A stretch of 64,000 nucleotides of DNA from Sporosarcina sp. ANT_H38 (GCF_008369195.1 NZ_VOBC01000001.1:2418001-2482000); one strand, 5' to 3'; numbered from the stretch's first letter, positions 54,649 through 63,906 are shown. A program made the numbers and translations. Notes: generated from the letters alone by a model not told the origin.

Positions 54649-55848
54649 TTAAACGACTCCCTGCTCTTTCAGTCTTTTAAAATCTTCAATAGAAAACTTC
54701 ATGAATTCCGTATATATCTCTTCGTTATGTTCCCCCAGTGCGGGTCCGTTCCACTCAATTCCACCTGGTGTACCTGATAATTTCGGTACGATGCCAGGTA
54801 CTAAAACTTTTCCTCCATTCGGCAAATCTACTTCACACAACATGTCACGTGCTTTATAATGTTCATCTTCAACAATTTCTTGGATTCCATAAATAGGTCC
54901 TACAGGCACTGACGCTTCATCCAGTATTCTTTGCACTTCTTTTAACGAGTGCTGTTTCGTCCACTCTTCGATTGTTGCATCAATGAATGTAACATCGTCC
55001 GCACGTCCTTGATTTGATCCGTAGTTAGAGTCGTTAGCAAGGTCTTTTCTTCCAATGGCAGTCATGAGACGCTTAAATATCTTATCTCCATTTCCGCCAA
55101 TCACTACGTGTTTTCCATCAGCACATAAATACGTATTGGACGGTGCGATGCCTGGCAATGTAGTGCCCGATCTCTCCCGTACATGGCCGGTAAGATCGTA
55201 TTCTGGAAGTATGCCTTCAAGTAAACTGAAAACAGATTCATATAACGCTACGTCCACAACTTGCCCTTTCTTTTCAGAATCTTCATCCCTCGCCCGCAGT
55301 GACATTAGCGTACCAATAACTGCATACAAACCTGCCACCATATCGCCAAGTGCAATGCCAACACGAACCGGTGGAAGTTCCGGATACCCCGTTAAATAAC
55401 GGAGACCGCCAATTGCTTCTGCAACACTACCGAACCCTGGCTTTTCTTTATAGGGACCAGTTTGTCCATATCCTGAAATGCGTGTAAGTATGATGGATGG
55501 ATTGATTTTCTGCATATCTTCGAATCCAAGTCCCCATTTTTCCAACGTACCCGGTTTGAAGTTTTCGAGAACTACATCTACTTTTCCAATAAGGTTTTTC
55601 ACGATTTCCTGTCCCTGTTTTTCTCGCATGTTTACAGTGATAGACTTTTTATTCCTTCCTTGGACGTACCACCAGACTGACGTATCCTTATCCATAACAC
55701 GCCAATTCCGTAGCGGATCACCACTCGTTGGTTCTTCCACTTTAATTACTTCCGCCCCAAACTCCGCGAATATTTTCCCCGCAAATGGCGCCGCAACTAT
55801 ATTTCCTAATTCTAGAATCCTAATTCCGTCTAATGGTTTTCTAGTCAT
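54649..55848 (-). CDS. CaiB/BaiF (family III) CoA-transferase
   Basis: A 399-residue CoA-transferase. The catalytic Asp lies in ALGDMVAGLYAVIG (about residue 168), and the N-terminal RILELGNIVAAPFAGKIFAE and the GRNKKSITVN segments are typical. The family moves CoA between organic acids, often from succinyl-CoA. It directly precedes the lyase, stop and start adjacent. Together: acid + CoA donor to acyl-CoA, then C-C cleavage. Confidence 0.92.
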   Translation of the reverse strand: MTRKPLDGIRILELGNIVAAPFAGKIFAEFGAEVIKVEEPTSGDPLRNWRVMDKDTSVWWYVQGRNKKSITVNMREKQGQEIVKNLIGKVDVVLENFKPGTLEKWGLGFEDMQKINPSIILTRISGYGQTGPYKEKPGFGSVAEAIGGLRYLTGYPELPPVRVGIALGDMVAGLYAVIGTLMSLRARDEDSEKKGQVVDVALYESVFSLLEGILPEYDLTGHVRERSGTTLPGIAPSNTYLCADGKHVVIGGNGDKIFKRLMTAIGRKDLANDSNYGSNQGRADDVTFIDATIEEWTKQHSLKEVQRILDEASVPVGPIYGIQEIVEDEHYKARDMLCEVDLPNGGKVLVPGIVPKLSGTPGGIEWNGPALGEHNEEIYTEFMKFSIEDFKRLKEQGVV

Positions 55849-55860
55849 TTTTTGAACCTC

Positions 55861-56523
55861 CTACTTTTGCATAGCTGACTTCATAAATAACTTATAATCC
55901 TCTTCAATATGTTGTTTCATCAGTTTTCTAGCCCTTTTATTGTCTTGGTCCACAATTGCTTGAAAAATTTGTAGATGCTCCGCACTTGCGTCTACCACGC
56001 GCTTTGGATCGAATTCAAGTATCGCTTTCCGATAAAGACTGTTCACGCCTCTTAATTGTGAAGTCATCGAGATGAGGAATGGGTTTCCACTTGCACGGAC
56101 GATTGATTCATGAAAACTGACATTGACATCGTACACATTTTTCAAGTAATTATCGGACGTTACTTTTTCCATTTTCAAAATATGCAAACGAATTTCTTCT
56201 AACTGTTCTGCTGAACGCCTCTCCGCTGCGTAATAGGCGGCGAGTGACTCAATCTCAACCCTGCATTCATACAGATACCTGAAATCTTCAATTGAGGGTT
56301 TGACAACTGTCACTCCCCCTGACTTATTGACAGACAACAGACCATCTTTTTCAAGCATCCTAACCGCTTCCCGTATAGGACTTCGACTCACTTGCAGTTC
56401 TTCCGCAATTTTTTCTTCTATGAGCCTTTCTCCCGGATTAATACGCCCGAGAATTATATCTTCTTTTAAATGCTCATAAACTTGCGATGTTAAAGTTGAT
56501 TTCTTAATCACAGTCTTTGTCAT
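55861..56523 (-). CDS. GntR-family regulator, FCD type
   Basis: A 220-residue FadR-subfamily regulator: winged HTH at residues 8-75 (LQVSRSPIREAVRMLEKDGL) and a helical FCD effector domain with the metal/acid ligand histidines (VSFHESIV, AEHLQIFQAI, KQHIEEDYK). It is first in the operon, 12 bp before the CoA-transferase, so it probably autoregulates and responds to the imported acid or its product. ATG follows AGAGGAA. Confidence 0.92.
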   Translation of the reverse strand: MTKTVIKKSTLTSQVYEHLKEDIILGRINPGERLIEEKIAEELQVSRSPIREAVRMLEKDGLLSVNKSGGVTVVKPSIEDFRYLYECRVEIESLAAYYAAERRSAEQLEEIRLHILKMEKVTSDNYLKNVYDVNVSFHESIVRASGNPFLISMTSQLRGVNSLYRKAILEFDPKRVVDASAEHLQIFQAIVDQDNKRARKLMKQHIEEDYKLFMKSAMQK

Positions 56524-56546
56524 AAGTTAATTCCTCTTTTCGTCGA

Positions 56547-56556
56547 CTGTATACAA
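56547..56556 (-). promoter_or_regulatory. Possible GntR/FCD operator
   Basis: Minus strand TTGTATACAG (one mismatch from the palindrome TTGTATACAA), 23 bp before the regulator start. FCD regulators often bind short palindromes centred on GTATAC or GTNNAC. Confidence 0.4.
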
Positions 56557-56655
56557 TTATCTATAGAGTCAGAATAGGCTAATTATTTTAATTAGTCAAT
56601 ATTATTTCTACATAGTTAATTATGAAAATTATTATGTACAATCGACATACTTTAA

Positions 56656-56708
56656 ATTGAAAAGACCTTCATACACTGCAATTAGCGCAGTGTAAGAAGG
56701 TCTTTTAT
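56656..56708 (-). terminator. Terminator after M20 hydrolase gene
   Basis: AAAAGACCTTC and CACTGC pair with GCAGTG and GAAGGTCTTTT; T tract on the minus strand. Confidence 0.8.
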
Positions 56709-57814
56709 TATTTACTCAACAGTGATGCTTTTTTCAACGTCTCCGCCAAAACACGCGCGCCAATATCAAGAGCTTCCTTGTTAAACGTCATGTCTGGATG
56801 ATGAAGCCCTGGACCAAGATCTGCCCCGATACCGATCATTGCAGCTTTTAATTTCGGATTATGAATCGTATAGAAATGGAAATCATCACTGCCTGATGTA
56901 ATGATATCGGGTGCGTATCCCTCTTCCCCAACAGTTGCCAAAATAGCTTCCCTTGCAATAGTTGTCGCTTCTTCGGATACTTCTGCAGCCGGTGTATAGT
57001 CACTCCATGCCAATTCAATTTCCACACCATGCATCTGCCCGATCGCTTGAATCCCTTGGGTAATGCGTTTCTTCAACTCATGCAATACTGTATTGGATTG
57101 CGCTCGAGCATCGATTGCAAACGTTGCAGTTCCTGGAATGATATTGAGACTATCTCCGCCCGCCTGTACTTTTGTCAGTTTCGCTGAGTATGCTTCGTAA
57201 GGTGAAAAATAGATTGTTTTCACAAACTGAGCAATCGCAAATAACGGATCGAGTGCATTGTTGCCTTGCTGAGGACGTGCACCATGCGCATCGTCACCAA
57301 TGATTTTTCCCTCAAGGAACATTGCAGCCCCGTGATGAATTGCTGGCGTTACCTTTCCGAATGGAATTTCTTCTTGAGGGCGTAAATGCACACCGAACAA
57401 ATACGAAACACCGTCGACCGCTCCCCGCTCAATCATCGAGTTTGCACCATTGCCCTTTTCTTCTGCAGGTTGAAAGATAAAGCGGATTCGGCTGCCTAGT
57501 TCCTCCTGTTGCAAATAACTAAGCGCACCTAACACCATCGATATATTCGCATCATGCCCACAAGAATGGTTCGCCTTATAGACTCCCCCTACTTCTTGCC
57601 ATAACGCATCGATGTCGGCGCGTACCGCGACAATATGGTCTCCTTCACCAATTTCTGCGATAACCCCAGTCACATCGTCAAATGTATGATGTTTTACATT
57701 CATTTCCGTTAAAATTTCCGCCAATTTCGCAGTTGTCTCTACTTCTTTCCAACTCACTTCTGGATAGGCGTGAAAATGCTCGAACCATTTCCCAATTCTC
57801 TCTTTGATCACCAA
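56708..57814 (-). CDS. M20 family amidohydrolase
   Basis: A 368-residue M20D peptidase/aminoacylase, a second member beside the one at 22974. NHSCGHDANISM, FQPAEEKGNGANSM, and LHHPDMTFN hold the metal ligands; the lid has DDAHGARPQQGNN. GGAG is spaced 8 bases from TTG 57814 (GTG at 57811 is an alternative). The substrate is unknown (N-acyl or indole-type amide). It has its own terminator; a gap of 184 bp separates it from the FCD regulator downstream. Confidence 0.88.
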   Translation of the reverse strand: MVIKERIGKWFEHFHAYPEVSWKEVETTAKLAEILTEMNVKHHTFDDVTGVIAEIGEGDHIVAVRADIDALWQEVGGVYKANHSCGHDANISMVLGALSYLQQEELGSRIRFIFQPAEEKGNGANSMIERGAVDGVSYLFGVHLRPQEEIPFGKVTPAIHHGAAMFLEGKIIGDDAHGARPQQGNNALDPLFAIAQFVKTIYFSPYEAYSAKLTKVQAGGDSLNIIPGTATFAIDARAQSNTVLHELKKRITQGIQAIGQMHGVEIELAWSDYTPAAEVSEEATTIAREAILATVGEEGYAPDIITSGSDDFHFYTIHNPKLKAAMIGIGADLGPGLHHPDMTFNKEALDIGARVLAETLKKASLLSK

Positions 57815-57920
57815 TTAAAACACTCCAATCATTCTGCGTTTCAACGTTATATTATTAAATACTTCACATCTTTCAGAATAACCTATTTTCCGGGAAATAT
57901 AAAGTAATGTTGGAGATAGT

Positions 57921-58102
57921 TATGATTGGTTGGCAAGCAGTTATAATTGGTCAACTGTATATATGATCGGTCTGCATGTGGTTATGATTGGTTCATTGGC
58001 ATATATGATTGATCGGCACCTAGATATGATAGGTTTATCCGCATATATGATTGGTCTACACCTAGTTATAATCGGTTCACACCTAGTTATGAGTGGTTCA
58101 AC
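57921..58102. repeat. 21-bp-phased TATGATNGGT array, locus B
   Basis: TATGAT or a one- or two-base variant begins at 57921, 57942, 57962, 57983, 58004, 58025, 58046, 58067 and 58088: nine units with 21-bp steps and one of 20. GGT follows in most units; the other half of each unit varies. It lies between the flippase terminator and the M20 gene start. The same motif and phase occur at 15422-15531. Confidence 0.88.
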
Positions 58103-58115
58103 ACTCTCAATACAA

Positions 58116-58150
58116 ATAAAAAAGTTGCCCCAAATAATCCAGGGCAACTC
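58116..58150 (-). terminator. Terminator after flippase-like gene
   Basis: On the minus strand GTTGCCCT / GGGGCAAC followed by TTTTTTATT. Confidence 0.8.
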
Positions 58151-58165
58151 CATCACTATATTAAA

Positions 58166-59455
58166 TTACAATTTCCACTTCACTCTCGCATAAATAGCGA
58201 GCATCACGAAGTTTACTGCAGCACTAATGACCGTACCGTATGCAATTGCTGAAGCACCGTGCGAGTCAATCATCATGTAGATAACCGCGATATTAATTCC
58301 AAATACGCTTATCAAACTGAATATGACAGGCACTATCGAATTTGCTTTGGCATAATAGAATCGAGTTATATAGGTATTCGCAGCAAGGAAAAACATCGAC
58401 AGTGTAAATACCCGGAAAATCGGTACGATTAACAGGATCGAGGACTCCGTGGATGCACCATGTCCAAATACAAGACGGACGAGCGGCTCTGCAAAAATGT
58501 AAGAAATCACAGTTGCTGGTAGAAGCAGTGCAACTAGATAGAGCATTCCTTTTTTATAAAGCGCACGGATTGTTTCCATATCGCCTTCCCCCTGCTTTTT
58601 ACTAAGAAGAGGATAGATAACTGTCGTTACCGCAGTCATCATGATTGCCTGGGGGAAACCTGTCAATTTAGATGCGTAATTGACCGCCGAAATTGTCCCT
58701 TCCCCAAACCCATCCGCTACTATTCGATGAATAACAAAATAAAATTGCAACGAGGCGCCACCGAACAAGATTGGCAATGCAATCACCCATAAACGCTTCG
58801 TATCAACAGACATGGCAAATGAAGGCTTCAAAGAATAAAGTTTTGATTTTCGAAGTCCTACATATAAAAACACACCCATTAATAACGCACCAACTAGTGC
58901 ACCAATTCCATACGATTCAGGACCAAAATAACTTGTCAACACAACAGCGATTCCTACAAAAGATGCATTATATAGAAGGACTGCTAAACTGGACAGGTTA
59001 AACTTGCCATTCACATTCAATACGCCGCTCATCCATGTCGATAAAACAAGAATAATAGAAGACGGCATCATCCATAGGTAAAGCGTACGCGTCATCGCAA
59101 ATTCTTCAGCAGTCATATTTTTGAAAAACAAATTCAAGAGTGGATCTGTAAAAATCATTAATACAGCCGTAATTCCAACTGCCGCTACAAGAACTGTCGT
59201 AAATGATTTCCGAACAAACAATGCTTTATCCGTCCTTGTCGAGTGATAGACAGATATGAACGCTGTCGTCAACGCACCACCAACCACCAGGTAAATGAAA
59301 TTCGGAATTGTATAAGCTGTTACAATCGCATCTGCAGTTTTTGATGTGCCGTATTGATTACTAATCGCCATTTCCCTTACAAACCCGAACACTCTTGCAA
59401 CAATGTTAATAACCGCAACAGCGCCGATAATTTTCATCATTTTATTCATTATCAT
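58166..59455 (-). CDS. MurJ/MviN-like lipid flippase
   Basis: A 429-residue membrane protein with 12-14 helices. The head NIVARVFGFVREMAISNQYG and YTIPNFIYLVVGGAL are MurJ-type. MurJ flips lipid II; in this context (a glycosyltransferase directly upstream and overlapping) it may instead flip a lipid-linked polysaccharide unit. The start is set at ATG 59455 because AAGGG is 8 bases upstream; this overlaps the glycosyltransferase stop by 14 bp. A longer reading to 59584 lies wholly inside the glycosyltransferase gene. Confidence 0.85.
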   Translation of the reverse strand: MIMNKMMKIIGAVAVINIVARVFGFVREMAISNQYGTSKTADAIVTAYTIPNFIYLVVGGALTTAFISVYHSTRTDKALFVRKSFTTVLVAAVGITAVLMIFTDPLLNLFFKNMTAEEFAMTRTLYLWMMPSSIILVLSTWMSGVLNVNGKFNLSSLAVLLYNASFVGIAVVLTSYFGPESYGIGALVGALLMGVFLYVGLRKSKLYSLKPSFAMSVDTKRLWVIALPILFGGASLQFYFVIHRIVADGFGEGTISAVNYASKLTGFPQAIMMTAVTTVIYPLLSKKQGEGDMETIRALYKKGMLYLVALLLPATVISYIFAEPLVRLVFGHGASTESSILLIVPIFRVFTLSMFFLAANTYITRFYYAKANSIVPVIFSLISVFGINIAVIYMMIDSHGASAIAYGTVISAAVNFVMLAIYARVKWKL

Positions 59456-60554
59456 CAACCTGACCCTTCTCAGCAGAACGATAAATCGACAACAAGTCCC
59501 CCAAAATGGTATCAAATGAGTGCTGCGTAATTTTCGCCTGCACGACTGTTTCATCGATGACATCAGAATTCTCGTCAAGCGCACTCCACAAACCTTCCGC
59601 CAGCGAAGCCGGATTTTTCGGTTCGACCAAAATCCCCGCTTGGTCCTTCAACAAGTATGAAAGCCCTCCAACTTCTGTGGCGACAACTTTCGTCCCTGCA
59701 GACATTGCTTCGAGCGCGACCAATCCGAACCCTTCATGGTGTGAGGGAAGCACAAGCGCATCAGCAGCTGACATCCAAAGTGACAAATCTGCTTGACTAA
59801 GCGGCTCTTTGAAGTGAATATCTTCAACATCTTTTTCTCGTATGAATGATCGTAACTCCTCGACAAAACGTCCGTCTTTCTTCGAGCCAATCACGTATAA
59901 CGAACTCTCAGGAAGCGACATTTTCAGTGAATCAAATGCTTCAACAAGTTCCAAAAGCCCTTTTGCCTGAATCACATTTCCAACGAAGATCAACATTTTC
60001 TCTTCTATAGGAAGACCGAGCATTTCCCTCGCCACAACTCTAGGCACATATTTGAAAACCGAAGTATCGACTCCCATACTCATGACATGCACATTCGTTT
60101 CGGGAACCCCGAAGCGGTATATCACATCTTCTCGAAGCTTGTCACCAACAACTATAACCGATTCCGCTTGTTGCAAAATGGTTCTTGTCATATTGGCAAT
60201 GTGCTGACTCTTAACTGCCATCTTATCAATATCTCCACCGTGACTCGTCACTACATAAGGAATGCCAAACATCTTTTTCCCTATTAATGAAAGAACCCCT
60301 GTTGGAAACGCATAATGCGCATGTGTTAATGATAAATTCTTACGATTTTTCATCATATATAAAAAAGAACGGAAAAACCATGATGTGTATTTTTTTAATG
60401 CCTGTATTTTCCCTTTTCCAGGATTCTGAATTGCAACTACATCGACATCAATATCTGCAGACTGAAGAAGTTCAACTTGATTCTTCACAAAAAGACCGTA
60501 TGTCGGATGCTGTTGAGACGGATACATATTACTGAATACGACTATTTTCTTCAT
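59442..60554 (-). CDS. GT4 family glycosyltransferase
   Basis: A 370-residue GT-B glycosyltransferase. N-terminal acceptor domain with YPSQQHPTYGLFVKNQ and AHYAFPTG; C-terminal nucleotide-sugar domain with VGNVIQAKGLLELVEAF, HHEGFGLVALEAMSAGTKVVA (E-x7-E motif). Sugar donor and acceptor are unknown. It is coupled to the MurJ-like gene, so the pair probably makes and exports a lipid-linked glycan for the envelope. Confidence 0.9.
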   Translation of the reverse strand: MKKIVVFSNMYPSQQHPTYGLFVKNQVELLQSADIDVDVVAIQNPGKGKIQALKKYTSWFFRSFLYMMKNRKNLSLTHAHYAFPTGVLSLIGKKMFGIPYVVTSHGGDIDKMAVKSQHIANMTRTILQQAESVIVVGDKLREDVIYRFGVPETNVHVMSMGVDTSVFKYVPRVVAREMLGLPIEEKMLIFVGNVIQAKGLLELVEAFDSLKMSLPESSLYVIGSKKDGRFVEELRSFIREKDVEDIHFKEPLSQADLSLWMSAADALVLPSHHEGFGLVALEAMSAGTKVVATEVGGLSYLLKDQAGILVEPKNPASLAEGLWSALDENSDVIDETVVQAKITQHSFDTILGDLLSIYRSAEKGQVDDNE

Positions 60555-60569
60555 TTTCCAACCTCATCT

Positions 60570-60870
60570 TTCAATAACCTACCTATATATGTTGAAGTAT
60601 TGAATGCGGCATATAAACTAAACGTAGTCCCTTTACAAGGGGGTAGCAGGAGTTATAAGACTAGCGGGAGACATCCCCAAAGTGCCGAAGCGTTATTGAA
60701 TGGAATCATTCATTCAATCTATATAGATAGACCTTTATTTTCATTCAATAATTATACCATATCACCTGACATTCGACCTCTTCACGACAAATAACGCTCT
60801 CTAACACTAGTAATTTATAACAATAAAAACACCATTTAGACGGGATAGAGTCCTGTCAAATGGTGTTACT
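60570..60870. other. Intergenic region with repeat block and hairpin
   Basis: No credible gene. 60628-60730 resembles the block at 45150-45210 (TTACAAGGGG ... GCCGAAGCGT ... ATATAGATAG). At 60825-60870 AACACCATTT / AAATGGTGTT forms a strong hairpin with T5 on the minus strand, although no minus-strand gene ends there. Confidence 0.5.
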
Positions 60871-60908
60871 AGTTTACTTGTAAGTATTCCGAAACACTGT
60901 AACTCTAT

Positions 60909-60925
60909 TGTAATGTAACTGTAAT
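60909..60925 (+). promoter_or_regulatory. WalR (YycF) box for NlpC/P60-SLH gene
   Basis: TGTAAT-GTAAC-TGTAAT, exact WalR consensus TGTWAH-N5-TGTWAH, 86 bp before the start at 61012. Confidence 0.7.
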
Positions 60926-61011
60926 CAAATTGAGTGTTTAGCTATGCTAAGATATTCATAGATAAAGCACACTGTAAATATAAAGGTGCAAGAAGGGATT
61001 TCGAAAAAATA

Positions 61012-61908
61012 ATGAAACGACTCTTACTTTTGGTTTTTGCAAGTTTACTATTTTCAACTTCCATCCCGACCATGGCTTCGGCTAATTCTGCTAATGATCT
61101 CGTAAACAAAGCACGATCATATATAGGAACACCTTATTTATATGGAGGGACAACCACTTCCGGTTTCGACTGCTCAGGATATACGCAACATGTATTTAAA
61201 GAAGTAGGGGTTTCTATCCCTCGAACGACTGGTCAACAGCATGCTATGGGAACATCTGTTGCAAAAGGGGATCTTGAAATAGGAGACCTTGTATTTTTCA
61301 ACACAAGTGGCAGTGGCGTTTCGCATGACGGAATTTACATAGGATCCGGCAAATTCATCCACGCATCTTCAAGCAAGGGTGTCATGATTTCTGAACTAAA
61401 CGACCCTGCCTACTGGGGCAGCCGTTATATCGGGGCACGACGAGTACATGATTTTTCTTCTGGTTCTCTCGTCGCATCGGATGATGTTGCACAAGCCATT
61501 AAGTACGCATCTCGTGCTGAAATTGCTCAAACACTTGTCGATGAGCTTGGTTTAAAGAAAAAAAGTACTAAATCCATTTTTTCCGACGTATCGGCTAATC
61601 ATCCTCAAGTAAATGCAATCATTGCAGTAACAGATGCAGGCATCTTCTCTGGAGATAATGGTAAATTCAATCCTGATGGAAAAATGACACGTGCACAACT
61701 TTCTAAAGTACTTGTAGAGGCATTCAATATTAAAGGTTCTACAGAAGCCTCCTTTAAAGACGTTCCAAAAAATCATTGGGCAAAAGAATATATCAATATT
61801 CTTTATCACAACAAAATTACAACCGGTTATGGTGATGGCAATTTCGGCCTAAATGATAAAGTTACTGCGAAACAATTTGGTAAATTTATTGATCGACTAA
61901 ACAACTAA
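61012..61908 (+). CDS. NlpC/P60 endopeptidase with SLH domains
   Basis: A 298-residue surface hydrolase: signal peptide (1-25), NlpC/P60 domain with Cys54 (GFDCSGY), His105 (VSHDGIY) and His117 (FIHAS), then a C-terminal region with SLH repeats (about 187-242 and 245-298; FSDVSANH, FKDVPKNHWA). SLH domains bind pyruvylated secondary wall polysaccharide. ATG 61012 begins the signal peptide; the 26 residues added by an upstream ATG (60934) are unlike a signal peptide. The ribosome site AGAAGGG is unusually far (about 14 bases). Confidence 0.9.
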   Translation: MKRLLLLVFASLLFSTSIPTMASANSANDLVNKARSYIGTPYLYGGTTTSGFDCSGYTQHVFKEVGVSIPRTTGQQHAMGTSVAKGDLEIGDLVFFNTSGSGVSHDGIYIGSGKFIHASSSKGVMISELNDPAYWGSRYIGARRVHDFSSGSLVASDDVAQAIKYASRAEIAQTLVDELGLKKKSTKSIFSDVSANHPQVNAIIAVTDAGIFSGDNGKFNPDGKMTRAQLSKVLVEAFNIKGSTEASFKDVPKNHWAKEYINILYHNKITTGYGDGNFGLNDKVTAKQFGKFIDRLNN

Positions 61909-61914
61909 TTTCTT

Positions 61915-61955
61915 AAAACCGGGTGTTCCATTAAAAGGAACATCCGGTTTTATTT
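61915..61955 (+). terminator. Terminator after NlpC/P60-SLH gene
   Basis: AAAACCGGGTGTTCC / GGAACATCCGGTTTT followed by ATTTAT. Confidence 0.85.
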
Positions 61956-62052
61956 ATATAAAAATTCAATTATAGTTATTTATTAGTATAGTAATACCTG
62001 GTCATCACTGTTAATATGAAACTACCACTCTATTACATAAAAGGAGGACACA

Positions 62053-63726
62053 ATGAAGACAATTAAGTGGGCAGCAGTGTTAATAATGATTTTCACACTC
62101 GTTTCCATAGTCCCAGGACAATCTTTCGCAAAAACACAATTCACGGACGTAACACCTGATAAGGAATATTATGAACAGGTCAATTACATAGCAGATCTCG
62201 GAATTATTAAAGGGTATCTGGAAAATGGAATTTCAAAGTTCAAACCTAGCAACAATCTAACACGTGGACAGGCTGCTAAGATGCTTGTAATTGCTACTAA
62301 AAAGCAGGGCATCCCTACCCCCTCTTTAAAGTTCAAAGACGTTAAATCAGGAACTGAGCAATACACCTATATTAGCCGTGCAGTTTCACTCGGCTACTTC
62401 AAAACAAATCCTGACGGAACATTCAAACCAAACGAAAAATTGAAACGCGCTGAAATGGGTAATGCACTTGCGATAGCTTTCAATCTTTCTGAAAAGATTT
62501 CTGCCGATAAACCAATGAAGTTTACAGATATGAAGAATCATACATACGCTGAGCGTATTAACGGTCTTTATTACGCTGGAGTAACAAAAGGGGATGCAGG
62601 AAAGTTCCTACCAAACAATTTATTGACACGCTCACAGTTCTCGTTATTCCTAGCTCGCGCAATGAGTGATAAGTTCGCTCTACCTGTTTCGCCACCAGAT
62701 CATACGTCAAGAACGTATTTTGCTAAAGTGGTGACAGACGGAGCAACACTGAACGTTCGCTCTCTTCCCTCAGTTGAAGGCGACATCATACACAAGCTAA
62801 ATAATAACGAAATCGTTGAAGTTGTTGGGCAAACAGGCGATTGGCTACTTATCGTCCTCGATGAAGGTGAAGGCTATATCAATGGACGCTATACTGTTGA
62901 AGTTGGCACAGAAACACCTGAGGAACCTACGGAACCTGAAGTCCCGGAAGAACCTAGCGGGAATGGTAACCTAGTAGGGAAAGTGACAGTGAAAAGCCTT
63001 AACATGCGACAAAGTCCAAGCACTAGCTCCCCTGTTATCGATAATTTAAAACTAGATCAAAAGGTCGAAGTGTTATCACTTAATGGAGATTGGGCAAAAA
63101 TCCGTGCGAACTCCAAAATAGGGTTTGTTAGTAAAACATATTTAAAACTGCTCAATCAAACGGGAAATCCGCTTAATAGTCGAATCATCGTCTTGGATCC
63201 AGGTCACGGTGCACATGATCCTGGTACTTCAAAAAATAAGGTTACCGAAAAAGCCATCACTTTAAAAGTCGGTAAACTTGTAGAAGCAAAATTGAAAAAA
63301 GCAGGTGCAAACGTTGTCATGACACGTTCAAATGATACTTTCCTTTCACTTGAACAGCGTACAGCTTTCGCCAAGAAGCACTTTGCCGAAACATTTGTGT
63401 CGATTCATGTGAATTCAGCCACTTCGACGTCAGCAAAAGGGTCTGAAACGTACTTCGATTCATCGTTAAATGCTAACTCTGCTGAAAGCAAATCCTTAGC
63501 AACTTACATTCAAAATAATCTTGTCAAAAGAGCCAACATGGTTAACCGTGGTGTGAAAGACAATCGTTTTTATGTCATTAAAAATACCAACGTAGCAGCT
63601 GTACTCGTCGAACTCGCTTTCCTCTCAAATGCGGATGATTTTAAAAAGCTGACGAGTGATGCCTACCTAGAAATCTATGCAGAGTCAATCTATCAAGGTC
63701 TAGTACAATATTATTCAGCACAGTAG
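62053..63726 (+). CDS. SLH-anchored N-acetylmuramoyl-L-alanine amidase
   Basis: A 557-residue wall amidase: signal peptide (1-26), three SLH repeats (about 29-90, 94-150, 156-207), two SH3-like domains (225-285 and 308-366) joined by a Pro/Glu linker (EEPTEPEVPEEPS), and a C-terminal Amidase_3 domain. Zinc ligands and catalytic Glu are present: His386 (DPGHGAHDPG), Glu400, His452 (SIHVNSA) and Glu521 (VLVELAFLSN). It cleaves the muramoyl-L-alanine bond. ATG follows AAAGGAGG. Confidence 0.94.
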   Translation: MKTIKWAAVLIMIFTLVSIVPGQSFAKTQFTDVTPDKEYYEQVNYIADLGIIKGYLENGISKFKPSNNLTRGQAAKMLVIATKKQGIPTPSLKFKDVKSGTEQYTYISRAVSLGYFKTNPDGTFKPNEKLKRAEMGNALAIAFNLSEKISADKPMKFTDMKNHTYAERINGLYYAGVTKGDAGKFLPNNLLTRSQFSLFLARAMSDKFALPVSPPDHTSRTYFAKVVTDGATLNVRSLPSVEGDIIHKLNNNEIVEVVGQTGDWLLIVLDEGEGYINGRYTVEVGTETPEEPTEPEVPEEPSGNGNLVGKVTVKSLNMRQSPSTSSPVIDNLKLDQKVEVLSLNGDWAKIRANSKIGFVSKTYLKLLNQTGNPLNSRIIVLDPGHGAHDPGTSKNKVTEKAITLKVGKLVEAKLKKAGANVVMTRSNDTFLSLEQRTAFAKKHFAETFVSIHVNSATSTSAKGSETYFDSSLNANSAESKSLATYIQNNLVKRANMVNRGVKDNRFYVIKNTNVAAVLVELAFLSNADDFKKLTSDAYLEIYAESIYQGLVQYYSAQ

Positions 63727-63731
63727 AAATA

Positions 63732-63773
63732 TATACCTAAGAGAATGAAACTATTCTCTTAGGTATTTTTTTC
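63732..63773 (+). terminator. Terminator after amidase gene
   Basis: ATACCTAAGAGAAT / ATTCTCTTAGGTAT, 14-bp perfect stem, followed by TTTTTT. Confidence 0.92.
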
Positions 63774-63906
63774 TGTTCGTTTACAAAAATTTAATTTGTC
63801 CATTAATACCTATACTGTTACACTAAAATTGCAGACTATTTCTCTACAATTCTAAAGATTCGAATGATGACGAAATAGCACAAAAAAAAGAAAAGGAAGG
63901 TATACT

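Noticed and set aside
57930..58193. ORFs with heptad-like repeats on both strands (57930-58193 plus, 57941-58156 minus)
   Set aside because: The seven-residue period is a by-product of the 21-bp DNA repeat; there is no ribosome site and the reading runs through the terminator.
62000..62052. WalR box before the SLH amidase
   Set aside because: Only a half-site (TGTTAA) is visible; no second half at the required 5-base spacing.
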